Origin: Pseudomonas sp.
GTDB lineage: Bacteria; Pseudomonadota; Gammaproteobacteria; Pseudomonadales; Pseudomonadaceae
Direction: 5' to 3'
Length of the DNA stretch: 8,575 nucleotides
Assembly (NCBI GenBank): GCA_003488145.1
Contig: DNMQ01000431.1
Span: 1 to 8,575, forward strand
The notes beneath the pieces were generated by a model. It did not search any database. It saw nothing but the letters and a program-made list of their open reading frames with translations, and had not been told where the DNA came from. Positions 1-7,613 of the stretch are shown here, one piece after another. Positions within the stretch are counted from its first letter, which is position 1. Every line of letters starts with the position of its first letter. Made by a program: the position numbers and the translations under genes.

Positions 1-802
1 CGGCGATGGGGTCAACGACGCGCCAGCGCTGAAGCAGGCAGATGTCGGCGTGGCCATGGGCATGAAGGGCACCGAGGCGGCCAAGCAGGCCGGCGCCATC
101 GTGCTGGCAGACGACAACTTCGCTTCCATCGCCCATGCGGTGGAGGAGGGGCGCACCGTCTACGACAACCTGCGCAAGACTGTGACCTTCCTGCTGCCGA
201 TCAACGGCGGCGAGTCGCTGTCGCTGCTGCTGGCGGTGCTGCTCGGTATCGCGCTGCCGATCACGCCGGTGCAGGTGTTGTGGGTCAACATGGTCAGCTC
301 GGTGGCGTTGGCCATGGTACTGGCGTTCGAACCGACCGAGGCGGATGTAATGCAGAGGCCGCCGCGGCGGCCGGACGAGCCGATGCTGTCACGCTTCGTC
401 ATCTGGCGGATCTTCTTCGTTTCCGCGCTGTTTCTCGCCGGCATCTTCGGCATGTACCAGTGGATGCTGACGCAGGGCGCGACGATCGGGGCGGCGCGCA
501 CCGTCGCAGTCAACACGCTGGTGTGCATGGAGGTGTTCTATCTGTTCAGTGTGCGTTATCTGAAGGCGCCTTCCTTCACCGTGCAGGGCGTCAAGGGTAC
601 GCCGCGGGTGCTGGTGGCGGTGTTCGGTGTGTTCGCCCTGCAGCTGATGTTCACCTACGCGCCGTTCATGCAGTCGCTGTTCGCGTCCGAGGCGTTGCCG
701 CTGGCGACCGGTGTGCTGGTGGTGCTGGCCGGGGTGGCCGTGCTGGTGATTCTGGAGATCGAGAAGGCGCTGTTGCGTCGGATGGGCGTTGGCCCGGCGT
801 GA
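1..802 (+). CDS. Cation-transporting P-type ATPase, C-terminal part (5' end outside window)
   Basis: This is the C-terminal part of a P2-like (SERCA/PMR1/CtpF-type) P-type ATPase, an inner-membrane pump that moves cations using ATP. The reading frame enters at base 2 with the GDGVNDAPAL hinge motif of the P domain (bases 2-31), which holds the Mg-binding aspartates. The phosphorylated Asp and the N and A domains lie upstream, outside the window. Transmembrane segments follow: M5 with N-G-G-E (bases 203-214, matching SERCA N768/E771), M6 with W-V-N-M-V-S-S (281-301), then about four more hydrophobic segments M7-M10, ending in a basic tail (KALLRRMG). SERCA M6 has N-L-V-T-D; here the Asp is Ser, as I recall for CtpF-like bacterial pumps, so Ca2+ specificity should not be assumed. 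The stop is 18 bp from the convergent mltF stop, with no clear terminator between. Family is very sure; the transported ion is unknown. Confidence 0.93.
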   Translation, partial: GDGVNDAPALKQADVGVAMGMKGTEAAKQAGAIVLADDNFASIAHAVEEGRTVYDNLRKTVTFLLPINGGESLSLLLAVLLGIALPITPVQVLWVNMVSSVALAMVLAFEPTEADVMQRPPRRPDEPMLSRFVIWRIFFVSALFLAGIFGMYQWMLTQGATIGAARTVAVNTLVCMEVFYLFSVRYLKAPSFTVQGVKGTPRVLVAVFGVFALQLMFTYAPFMQSLFASEALPLATGVLVVLAGVAVLVILEIEKALLRRMGVGPA

Positions 803-820
803 GTCAGGCTTGCGCAAAGG

Positions 821-2737
<1,917 letters not shown>

Positions 2738-2828
2738 TCAACCGGTAGGCTCGGTGGAGCGGAGCGTCTAAGCTGATGCTCTTCCAACGGGGCGACGCCC
2801 CATCTCGAGACCTCTGGCGGAGCCTGTC

Positions 2829-3767
2829 ATGCACGAGCTGATCCTGCACCACTATCCCACCTCGCCCTTTGCCGAAAAGGCGCGCCTGATGCTGGGGTTC
2901 AAGCAGCTGTCCTGGCGCTCGGTAATGATCCCTCCGGTCATGCCCAAGCCCGATCTGACCGCGCTCACTGGCGGTTATCGACGCACGCCGGTGCTGCAGG
3001 TCGGCGCCGACATCTATTGCGACACCGCCCTGATCGCGCGTCGGCTCGAGGCCGAAAAGACCACCCCGGCGCTGTTCCCGGAAGGCCAGGAGTTCACCGC
3101 CGCGACGCTTGCCCAGTGGGCCGATTCGGTGCTGTTCCTGAACGCCGTGAGCCTGGTGTTCCAGCCCGAATCCATGGCCGTCCGCTTCGCCCAGGTGCCC
3201 AAGGAGTTCGTCCAGATATTCAGCAAGGACCGTGCGCAGCTGTTCTCCAACGGCTCGGTCAGTCGCGTTCCGCTGGAGCAGGCGAAGAGTGATTGGCCAA
3301 CCTTCATGACGCGCCTGCAGCAGCAGCTGGCGCGGGAGGAGGGCGAGTTCCTGTTTGGTGCGGCGCCGTCGATTGCCGATTTCGCCGTCGCGCATTGCCT
3401 GTGGTTCCTGCGTGCAACGCCGGTCACCGCGCCGCTGGTGGATGGGTACCCGGAGGTGGCGGCCTGGCTTGGCAAGGTACTCGGCGTGGGCCATGGCTCC
3501 AGCAGCGAGCTATCCGCCGAGGATGCGCTGCGCATGGCCCTGGAGGCCGAGCCTGCGCCGCTGCCGGACGAAGCATTCAGCGAGCCGAATGGTTTTCAGG
3601 AAGGGCAGAATGTGGCCATCGCCGCAGTGGATTACGGCGCCGATCCGGTCGAGGGCGAGTTGGTCTTCGCCGGTAGCGAAGAGCTGATCCTGCGCCGCAG
3701 CGATGACCGCACCGGGGTCGTACACGTGCACTTCCCGCGTGTCGGCTATCGCATCGAGGCGCGCTGA
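2829..3767 (+). CDS. Glutathione S-transferase family protein with C-terminal extension
   Basis: 312-aa cytosolic protein. Residues 1-76 form a thioredoxin-like GST N-domain: strand and Y-P-T-S-P-F-A-E-K-A-R (9-19), the cis-Pro in R-T-P-V-L (52-56), and D65-T66 in the place of the usual E/D-S glutathione gamma-glutamyl contact. Residues about 85-220 form the helical C-domain, with the N-capping box S-I-A-D (181-184). A normal bacterial GST is 200-230 aa and would end here. About 60 further residues (250-312) look like a small beta-rich domain (Q-N-V-A-I-A-A-V-D-Y, V-E-G-E-L-V-F, V-H-V-H-F-P-R-V-G-Y). The substrate is unknown and catalysis with glutathione is not proven by sequence. GGAG at 2819-2822, 6 nt before the ATG, supports this start. 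In the 103-bp gap upstream I see only a short GC palindrome at 2789-2801 and no convincing promoter. Confidence 0.9.
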   Translation: MHELILHHYPTSPFAEKARLMLGFKQLSWRSVMIPPVMPKPDLTALTGGYRRTPVLQVGADIYCDTALIARRLEAEKTTPALFPEGQEFTAATLAQWADSVLFLNAVSLVFQPESMAVRFAQVPKEFVQIFSKDRAQLFSNGSVSRVPLEQAKSDWPTFMTRLQQQLAREEGEFLFGAAPSIADFAVAHCLWFLRATPVTAPLVDGYPEVAAWLGKVLGVGHGSSSELSAEDALRMALEAEPAPLPDEAFSEPNGFQEGQNVAIAAVDYGADPVEGELVFAGSEELILRRSDDRTGVVHVHFPRVGYRIEAR

Positions 3768-3782
3768 AGGCGCGTCAGCGCG
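3760..3782. repeat. Inverted repeat spanning two convergent stop codons
   Basis: CGCGCTGA (3760-3767) and TCAGCGCG (3775-3782) are exact reverse complements separated by 7 nt. The left arm holds the GST stop and the right arm holds the DUF4344 stop. Either transcript could form an 8-bp GC-rich hairpin. There is no T tract on either side, so it is not a standard intrinsic terminator. It may slow or stabilise convergent transcripts. Confidence 0.5.
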
Positions 3783-4620
3783 GCGTCGGTGATTCGCCGC
3801 CGCGCAGCTTCGGCAGCTCGCGGGCGAGCGTGCGGAAGTAGGCGATGCGCTCGTAGCACAGCGTAAGCTCACCGCTGATGCGGTTGAACCAGGCGTCCGG
3901 CGCGCCGCAGGTGGACATGCGCAGGGTCAGGTCGCGGGGCAGCGCGAAGGCATCGCTGGCCTTCGCCGCGACCGCTTCCAGCTCGCCGCTGGCGCGAATC
4001 TTTTCCAGCAGTTCGGCACCACCCGGCAGATGTCCGGGGGGTGTGTCGTAGATCACCTGAATGCGGTGCCGCGCCGGTCGCTCGTCGCTGCGGCCGAAGT
4101 GCTCGCGAAACCACTGCACTGCGTGGGCCGCCTGTTCGTATTCCTCGGGACAGTACAGCGCGCGTTCCACCGGCAGGCCGCTGACTTCCAGCACCCAGTC
4201 GAGCCGATCCGGGTCGCTGCCGTAGGCCAGGCAGGCGATGTTGTAGAAGCGCTGGGCGTCCAGCGCATGGCTGTCCCAGACCGGCACCGGGGAGCCGTCG
4301 CGTTCCGCGTGCTGCCATTCCAGACGCCAGTAATCGGCGACATCCATCAGCTTGGCGTAGAAGTCGTCGCGGTGCTGTTCCCGCTGCAGCAGGAACAGAC
4401 CCATGAAGCCGAGCTGGTCGGCGGCGTCTTCCTCGCGGCCCAGTACCGGCAGCTGCAGTTCGCTGATGAGCAGGTGCCCCATCTCGTGCATCAGGGTGAA
4501 TTCGGAGTTGGCGACCGTGAAGCGGACCTCGTCCACCGACAGCTCCGCTGCCGGGTCGCCTTGCTGCGCGTTCGCCAGCAACGGCAGAAGTAGCAGCGGC
4601 CGCAGCGCGAGGCACTTCAT
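3775..4620 (-). CDS. DUF4344 family putative zinc metallopeptidase, exported
   Basis: 281-aa protein of the DUF4344 putative metallopeptidase family, with no known substrate. Residues 1-18 are a short signal peptide (M-K, then a Leu-rich core, cleavage likely after A-N-A), so it should act in the periplasm or outside. The zinc motif H-E-M-G-H is at 45-49, followed by the family block L-P-V-L-G-R-E-E-D-A-A-D (57-68), whose Glu63/Glu64 could supply the third ligand. The C-terminal family signature is C-G-A-P-D-A-W-F (238-245) and L-T-L-C-Y-E (252-257); Cys238 and Cys255 could form a disulfide. Its ATG overlaps the upstream PPK2 stop by 4 nt (ATGA, 4617-4620) and has only a weak ribosome-binding site, so translation is probably coupled to the kinase gene. 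Family assignment is confident; proteolytic activity is inferred. Confidence 0.9.
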   Translation of the reverse strand: MKCLALRPLLLLPLLANAQQGDPAAELSVDEVRFTVANSEFTLMHEMGHLLISELQLPVLGREEDAADQLGFMGLFLLQREQHRDDFYAKLMDVADYWRLEWQHAERDGSPVPVWDSHALDAQRFYNIACLAYGSDPDRLDWVLEVSGLPVERALYCPEEYEQAAHAVQWFREHFGRSDERPARHRIQVIYDTPPGHLPGGAELLEKIRASGELEAVAAKASDAFALPRDLTLRMSTCGAPDAWFNRISGELTLCYERIAYFRTLARELPKLRGGESPTPR

Positions 4621-5435
4621 GGCGTGCTGTCCAGATCAACATGGGTGAATGGCGCCAGCCGCGCCGGCCAGTCCAGTGCCAGGCGCTCGAACGCGCGGGC
4701 GAGCAGACTGGCGACGAGCAGGTCGCGCAACCAGCGGTGGTCGGCCGGTATCACGTACCAGGGTGCTTCGCGGCTGTGGCTTTTGCCCAGCACGGCCGCC
4801 CATTGCGCCTGCTGCTGGGCGAAGTTGCGGTGGTCCTGCAGATCGCCGAGGGTCAGCTTCCAACGCTTTTCTGGCTGCTCCAGGCGCCGATGCAAGCGCT
4901 GCTTCTGCTCGCCGGCAGACAGCTGCAGGTAACACTTGAGCGGCTGGATACTGGCGGCCGGCAGCGTGTGCTCGAAAGTCTGGATTGCGGCCTCGCGCTG
5001 CGGAATATCGGCAGGCGAGCACAGGCCGTCGCGCAGATCGCTGACCAGCGCTTCGTAGTAGCTGCGATTGAATACGCCGAGCATGCCGGGCGCCGGCAGC
5101 CTCTCCCGGTAGCGCCTGAGGAAGTCCTGGCGACGTTCTTCTTCGCTCGGCGCCTGGAAGCTGTGCGGCGACAGCCCCAGCGGGTCCAGGCCACCCAGCA
5201 CGCGGCGGATCACGCCGTTCTTGCCGGAGCAGTCCGGCCCCTGCAGCACGAGCAGCAGGGCGTCGCGGCGGTTGGCGCAGAGCATGGTCTGCTGTACCCG
5301 CAGCCATTCCTTCAGGCTTGCCAGCTGCGCTTGAGCCTGTGCTTTGTCCAGGCCGTAGCAGCGTGCCGGATCGCGCGCCAGCGGCGCCGCCGGGTCGCAC
5401 AGGCAGTCATCGAGAATGGCGTCCGCCAGGCGCAT
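4617..5435 (-). CDS. PPK2-family polyphosphate kinase / polyphosphate:nucleotide phosphotransferase
   Basis: 272-aa cytosolic P-loop enzyme of the PPK2 family, which transfers phosphate between polyphosphate and nucleotides. The length is that of one-domain PPK2 proteins. Walker A is Q-G-P-D-C-S-G-K-N-G (65-74). The Walker B-like motif is V-F-N-R-S-Y-Y-E (121-128), resembling F-N-R-S-H-Y-E of class III enzymes (AMP/ADP-phosphorylating). The lid region has Q-R-L-H-R-R-L and K-R-W-K (179-193), and the C-terminal part has W-Y-V-I-P-A-D-H-R-W (226-235). The catalytic Asp68 and Lys72 are present, but the usual Asp or Gly after Lys72 is Asn. Class III-like is the best guess; nucleotide preference cannot be read from sequence. 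The gene starts 7 nt after the yejK stop, with AAGGA (5447-5451) inside the end of yejK, 11 nt before the ATG. It overlaps the DUF4344 gene by 4 nt. Confidence 0.9.
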   Translation of the reverse strand: MRLADAILDDCLCDPAAPLARDPARCYGLDKAQAQAQLASLKEWLRVQQTMLCANRRDALLLVLQGPDCSGKNGVIRRVLGGLDPLGLSPHSFQAPSEEERRQDFLRRYRERLPAPGMLGVFNRSYYEALVSDLRDGLCSPADIPQREAAIQTFEHTLPAASIQPLKCYLQLSAGEQKQRLHRRLEQPEKRWKLTLGDLQDHRNFAQQQAQWAAVLGKSHSREAPWYVIPADHRWLRDLLVASLLARAFERLALDWPARLAPFTHVDLDSTP

Positions 5436-5442
5436 GGCGTGG

Positions 5443-6450
5443 TCAGTCCTTGCGCCGCTTGAGCTGGTCCTTCAGTTGGGTCGGCAGCTGGCGGATGATC
5501 AGCATGTCGCGCGCCTCGTCGTACTCGACCTTCGAGCCCAGCAGATGCGACTCGAAGCTGATCGACAGCCCTTCGGCGCGCCCGGTGAAGCGCTGAAACT
5601 GGTTGAGCGTGCGTTTGTCGGCGGGAATTTCCGGCGACAGCCCGTAATCCTTGTTGCGGATGTGCTCGTAGAAGGCGCGCGGGCGTTCTTCGTCGATCAC
5701 CCCGGACAGCTCTTCGAGCGACATGGGTTCGCCGATCTTCGCCTGGCTACTGGCGTAGCCGACCAGCGCGCTGGTCTTCTCCCGCGCTTTTTCCTCGGGC
5801 AGGTCTTCGCTTTCGACGTAGTCGCTGAAGGCCTTGAGCAGCGTGCGCGTCTCGCCCGGGCCATCGACGCCTTCCTGGCAGCCGATGAAGTCGCGGAAGT
5901 ACTCCGAGACCTTCTTGCCGTTCTTGCCCTTGATGAAGGAGATGTACTGCCTGGACTGCTTGTTGTTCTGCCACTCGGAGATGTTGATCCGCGTCGCCAG
6001 GTGCAGCTGTCCGAGGTCGAGGTGCCGGGCTTCGGTCACGTCCAGCGAGTCGGTAACGGTGACGCCGTTGCTGTGGTGCAACAGGGCGATGGCCAGGTAA
6101 TCGGTCATGCCCTGCTGGTAATGAGCGAACAGCACGTGGCCGCCGGTGGACAGATTGGATTCCTCCATCAGCTTCTGCAGATGCTCGACTGCCTGGCGGC
6201 TGAATGCGGTGAAGTCCTGATTGCCTTCCATGTACTGCGCGAGCCAGCCGCTGAACGGATAGGCGCCGGACTCCTCGTGAAAGAAGCCCCAGGCCTTGCC
6301 CTGCTTGGCGTTGTAGCTCTCATTGAGATCGGCCAGCAGGTTCTCGATAGCCTGGGAGTTGCCCAGCTCCGAGTCACGGGCGTGGAGCACGGCGGGGGTG
6401 CCGTCCGGCTTTTTCTCGATCAGATGGACGATGCAGTGGCGGATGGGCAT
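5443..6450 (-). CDS. yejK: Nucleoid-associated protein YejK/NdpA
   Basis: 335-aa protein of the YejK/NdpA (NA37) family. These are soluble proteins associated with the nucleoid, whose exact biochemical role is not settled; interaction with topoisomerases has been reported for E. coli YejK. Recognisable features are the N-terminal M-P-I-R-H-C-I-V-H, a central [20 protein letters not shown] (166-185) followed by F-I-G-C, and a basic end K-R-R-K. Length is normal for the family (about 335). The open frame extends to 6591, but the ATG at 6450 is chosen because the conserved protein begins there. A weak TGAGA lies 5 nt upstream. It is the first gene of a - strand run with the PPK2 and DUF4344 genes (gaps of 7 nt and -4 nt), and its upstream region is shared with a divergent prenyltransferase gene. 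Confidence 0.95.
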   Translation of the reverse strand: MPIRHCIVHLIEKKPDGTPAVLHARDSELGNSQAIENLLADLNESYNAKQGKAWGFFHEESGAYPFSGWLAQYMEGNQDFTAFSRQAVEHLQKLMEESNLSTGGHVLFAHYQQGMTDYLAIALLHHSNGVTVTDSLDVTEARHLDLGQLHLATRINISEWQNNKQSRQYISFIKGKNGKKVSEYFRDFIGCQEGVDGPGETRTLLKAFSDYVESEDLPEEKAREKTSALVGYASSQAKIGEPMSLEELSGVIDEERPRAFYEHIRNKDYGLSPEIPADKRTLNQFQRFTGRAEGLSISFESHLLGSKVEYDEARDMLIIRQLPTQLKDQLKRRKD

Positions 6451-6484
6451 GGTGGTCTCACGGCTGGAATGCAACAGGTTGGGC

Positions 6485-6504
6485 AGTTTACCCGAGAGCG
6501 GGTA
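6485..6504 (-). promoter_or_regulatory. Inverted repeat next to a candidate -10 upstream of yejK
   Basis: On the - strand TACCCG-CTCT-CGGGTA (6504-6489) is a 6-bp inverted repeat with a 4-nt loop. It is overlapped at its 3' edge by TAAACT (6490-6485), a 5 of 6 match to a -10, 34 nt before the yejK ATG. No good -35 lies 17 bp upstream; a perfect TTGACA at 6554-6549 is too far away for it and has no -10 of its own. The repeat could be an operator or a leader hairpin. Confidence 0.3.
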
Positions 6505-6514
6505 GTGCGTGCCT

Positions 6515-6528
6515 GCAGCCGAAGCTGC
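6515..6528 (-). other. UUCG-tetraloop hairpin in yejK upstream region
   Basis: Read on the - strand this is GCAGC-TTCG-GCTGC: a 5-bp stem closing a C(UUCG)G tetraloop, the most stable known type. It is followed by GGCACG, not by a T run, so it is not an intrinsic terminator for yejK-direction transcription. It would be in the leader RNA only if the yejK promoter lies upstream of 6528. Confidence 0.35.
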
Positions 6529-6613
6529 GGTCTGGCAGAGTCGATCTGTGTCAAGGACGTCTCGCGGCGTTGGGGTTAGCCTGCTGTACACCAGACGATA
6601 GCGGGAGGCGTAG

Positions 6614-7513
6614 ATGAGCGGAACCTTGGACTGGCTGGGTGTGGCGCGCGGTCGTTTCCTGCTGCTGACGCTGAGCTGCGTGGCGCTCGGGCTGGCCTTG
6701 GCAGCGCGCGGGAGCGCGGAAGCGATGTCCTACAGTGATGCACTGCTGGTGATGCTCGGCGCCCTGGCCGCCCATGTGGCAGTCAATGCGCTCAACGAAT
6801 GGGGTGATTACCGCAGTGGGCTGGACCTGCAGACCCGCCGCACGGCATTCAGCGGTGGCAGCGGTACCTTGGTGACCCATCCGCATCTGCTGGGTCGCAC
6901 ATTGCTGCTCGGTCTCGGCAGCCTGCTGACCTGCGCGCTGATCGGCGTGTTGTTCCTGCTGCGCCAGCCGCCGCTGTTGCTCAGTCTGGCGCCGATCGGT
7001 CTGGCGGGACTGTTGCTGGTGCTGCTTTACACGCCTTGGCTGACCCGCCACCCCTGGCTGTGCCTGTTCGCGCCGGGCTTGGGCTTCGCGCTGATGGTGC
7101 TGGGTACGCGCATCGTTCTCGGCGGCGCGCCGGATCTCGGCGATCTGTGGTTGATCCTGCCCCCTCTGCTGCTCTGCAACAACCTGCTTTTGCTCGGCCA
7201 GTTTCCGGACATTGATGCCGACCGCGCTGTCGGCCGGCGTACCCTGCCTATGCATATCGGCTGTACCAACGCCGTGCGCGTGGCGTTTGCGCAGTGGCTG
7301 CTGGCCTACGGCGTACTCCTGGCTGTGCTGGCGCAGCCAGGTCTGGCCGGTGGCGCACTCGGCTTGTTGACCTTGCCGTTGGCCCTGCGAGCGGCATGGT
7401 TGCTGCGTCGCGAACCGCTGCAGGCGCAGCGCCTGCTGCCGGCATTGGGGCTGAACGCTGCGGTCAGCGTGGCGACGCCGTTGTTGATGGCGGTAGGGTT
7501 GCTGGCGCTTTAG
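6614..7513 (+). CDS. UbiA-superfamily (MenA-like) membrane prenyltransferase
   Basis: 299-aa polytopic inner-membrane protein with about eight or nine hydrophobic segments. UbiA-superfamily enzymes move an isoprenyl diphosphate onto an aromatic or other acceptor using Mg2+ held by two Asp-rich motifs. Motif I is [11 protein letters not shown] (61-71, with Asp65 and Asp71; Glu62 where MenA usually has Asp). It is followed by [12 protein letters not shown] (75-86), a block I recall from a MenA-like bacterial subgroup. Motif II is [14 protein letters not shown] (199-212). These resemble MenA more than UbiA. The acceptor is unknown: menaquinone is not expected if the host is a pseudomonad. GGGAGG (6603-6608) lies 5 nt before the ATG and fixes the start. 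The gene is divergent from yejK, and the MFS gene follows after 100 bp. Confidence 0.88.
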   Translation: MSGTLDWLGVARGRFLLLTLSCVALGLALAARGSAEAMSYSDALLVMLGALAAHVAVNALNEWGDYRSGLDLQTRRTAFSGGSGTLVTHPHLLGRTLLLGLGSLLTCALIGVLFLLRQPPLLLSLAPIGLAGLLLVLLYTPWLTRHPWLCLFAPGLGFALMVLGTRIVLGGAPDLGDLWLILPPLLLCNNLLLLGQFPDIDADRAVGRRTLPMHIGCTNAVRVAFAQWLLAYGVLLAVLAQPGLAGGALGLLTLPLALRAAWLLRREPLQAQRLLPALGLNAAVSVATPLLMAVGLLAL

Positions 7514-7516
7514 CGT

Positions 7517-7530
7517 TCCGCGAGAGCGGA
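7517..7530 (+). other. Small hairpin just after the prenyltransferase stop
   Basis: TCCGC-GAGA-GCGGA forms a 5-bp stem with a GNRA-type (GAGA) tetraloop, 4 nt after the stop codon. It is followed by GGGCACC, not a T tract. It may protect the 3' end or be part of a factor-dependent termination region; as an intrinsic terminator it is weak. Confidence 0.3.
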
Positions 7531-7557
7531 GGGCACCCGATCGGACACATGGGGTGA

Positions 7558-7600
7558 CGAAAGAAAGGCTTAACTGAGTAAACTGGTCGCCTTTTCTTCG
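7558..7600 (+). repeat. Imperfect inverted repeat between prenyltransferase and MFS genes
   Basis: The arms CGAAAGAAAGGC (7558-7569) and GCCTTTTCTTCG (7589-7600) are complementary at 10 of 12 positions. The 19-nt spacer holds two -10-like hexamers (TTAACT at 7570-7575, TAAACT at 7579-7584) and an AACTG direct repeat (7572-7576 and 7581-7585). The right arm is T-rich (CCTTTTCTT), so it could act as an intrinsic terminator for the prenyltransferase gene. Alternatively it is a promoter/operator region for the MFS gene, since its end touches the MFS ribosome-binding site. Confidence 0.4.
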
Positions 7601-7604
7601 AGGA
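7600..7604 (+). promoter_or_regulatory. Ribosome-binding site that decides the MFS start
   Basis: GAGGA sits 9 nt before the ATG at 7614 but directly against an in-frame ATG at 7605. Ribosome spacing therefore favours 7614. The two starts differ by only three residues (M-T-P). Confidence 0.6.
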
Positions 7605-7613
7605 ATGACCCCC

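Noticed and set aside
803..820. Terminator between the convergent ATPase and mltF genes
   Set aside because: The 18-bp gap holds no stable stem and no T run.
2789..2801. GGGGCGACGCCCC palindrome as a terminator for the GIY-YIG gene
   Set aside because: It folds to only a 5-bp stem with a 3-nt loop and has no T tract after it; too weak and too far (63 nt) from the stop to call.
6549..6554. Perfect TTGACA on the - strand as the yejK -35 box
   Set aside because: No -10-like hexamer is found 15-18 bp downstream (the candidates are GC-rich), so a promoter cannot be supported.
5416..6579. 387-residue open frame on the + strand opposite yejK
   Set aside because: It is a shadow of yejK in a GC-rich genome; composition is biased and no domain is recognisable.
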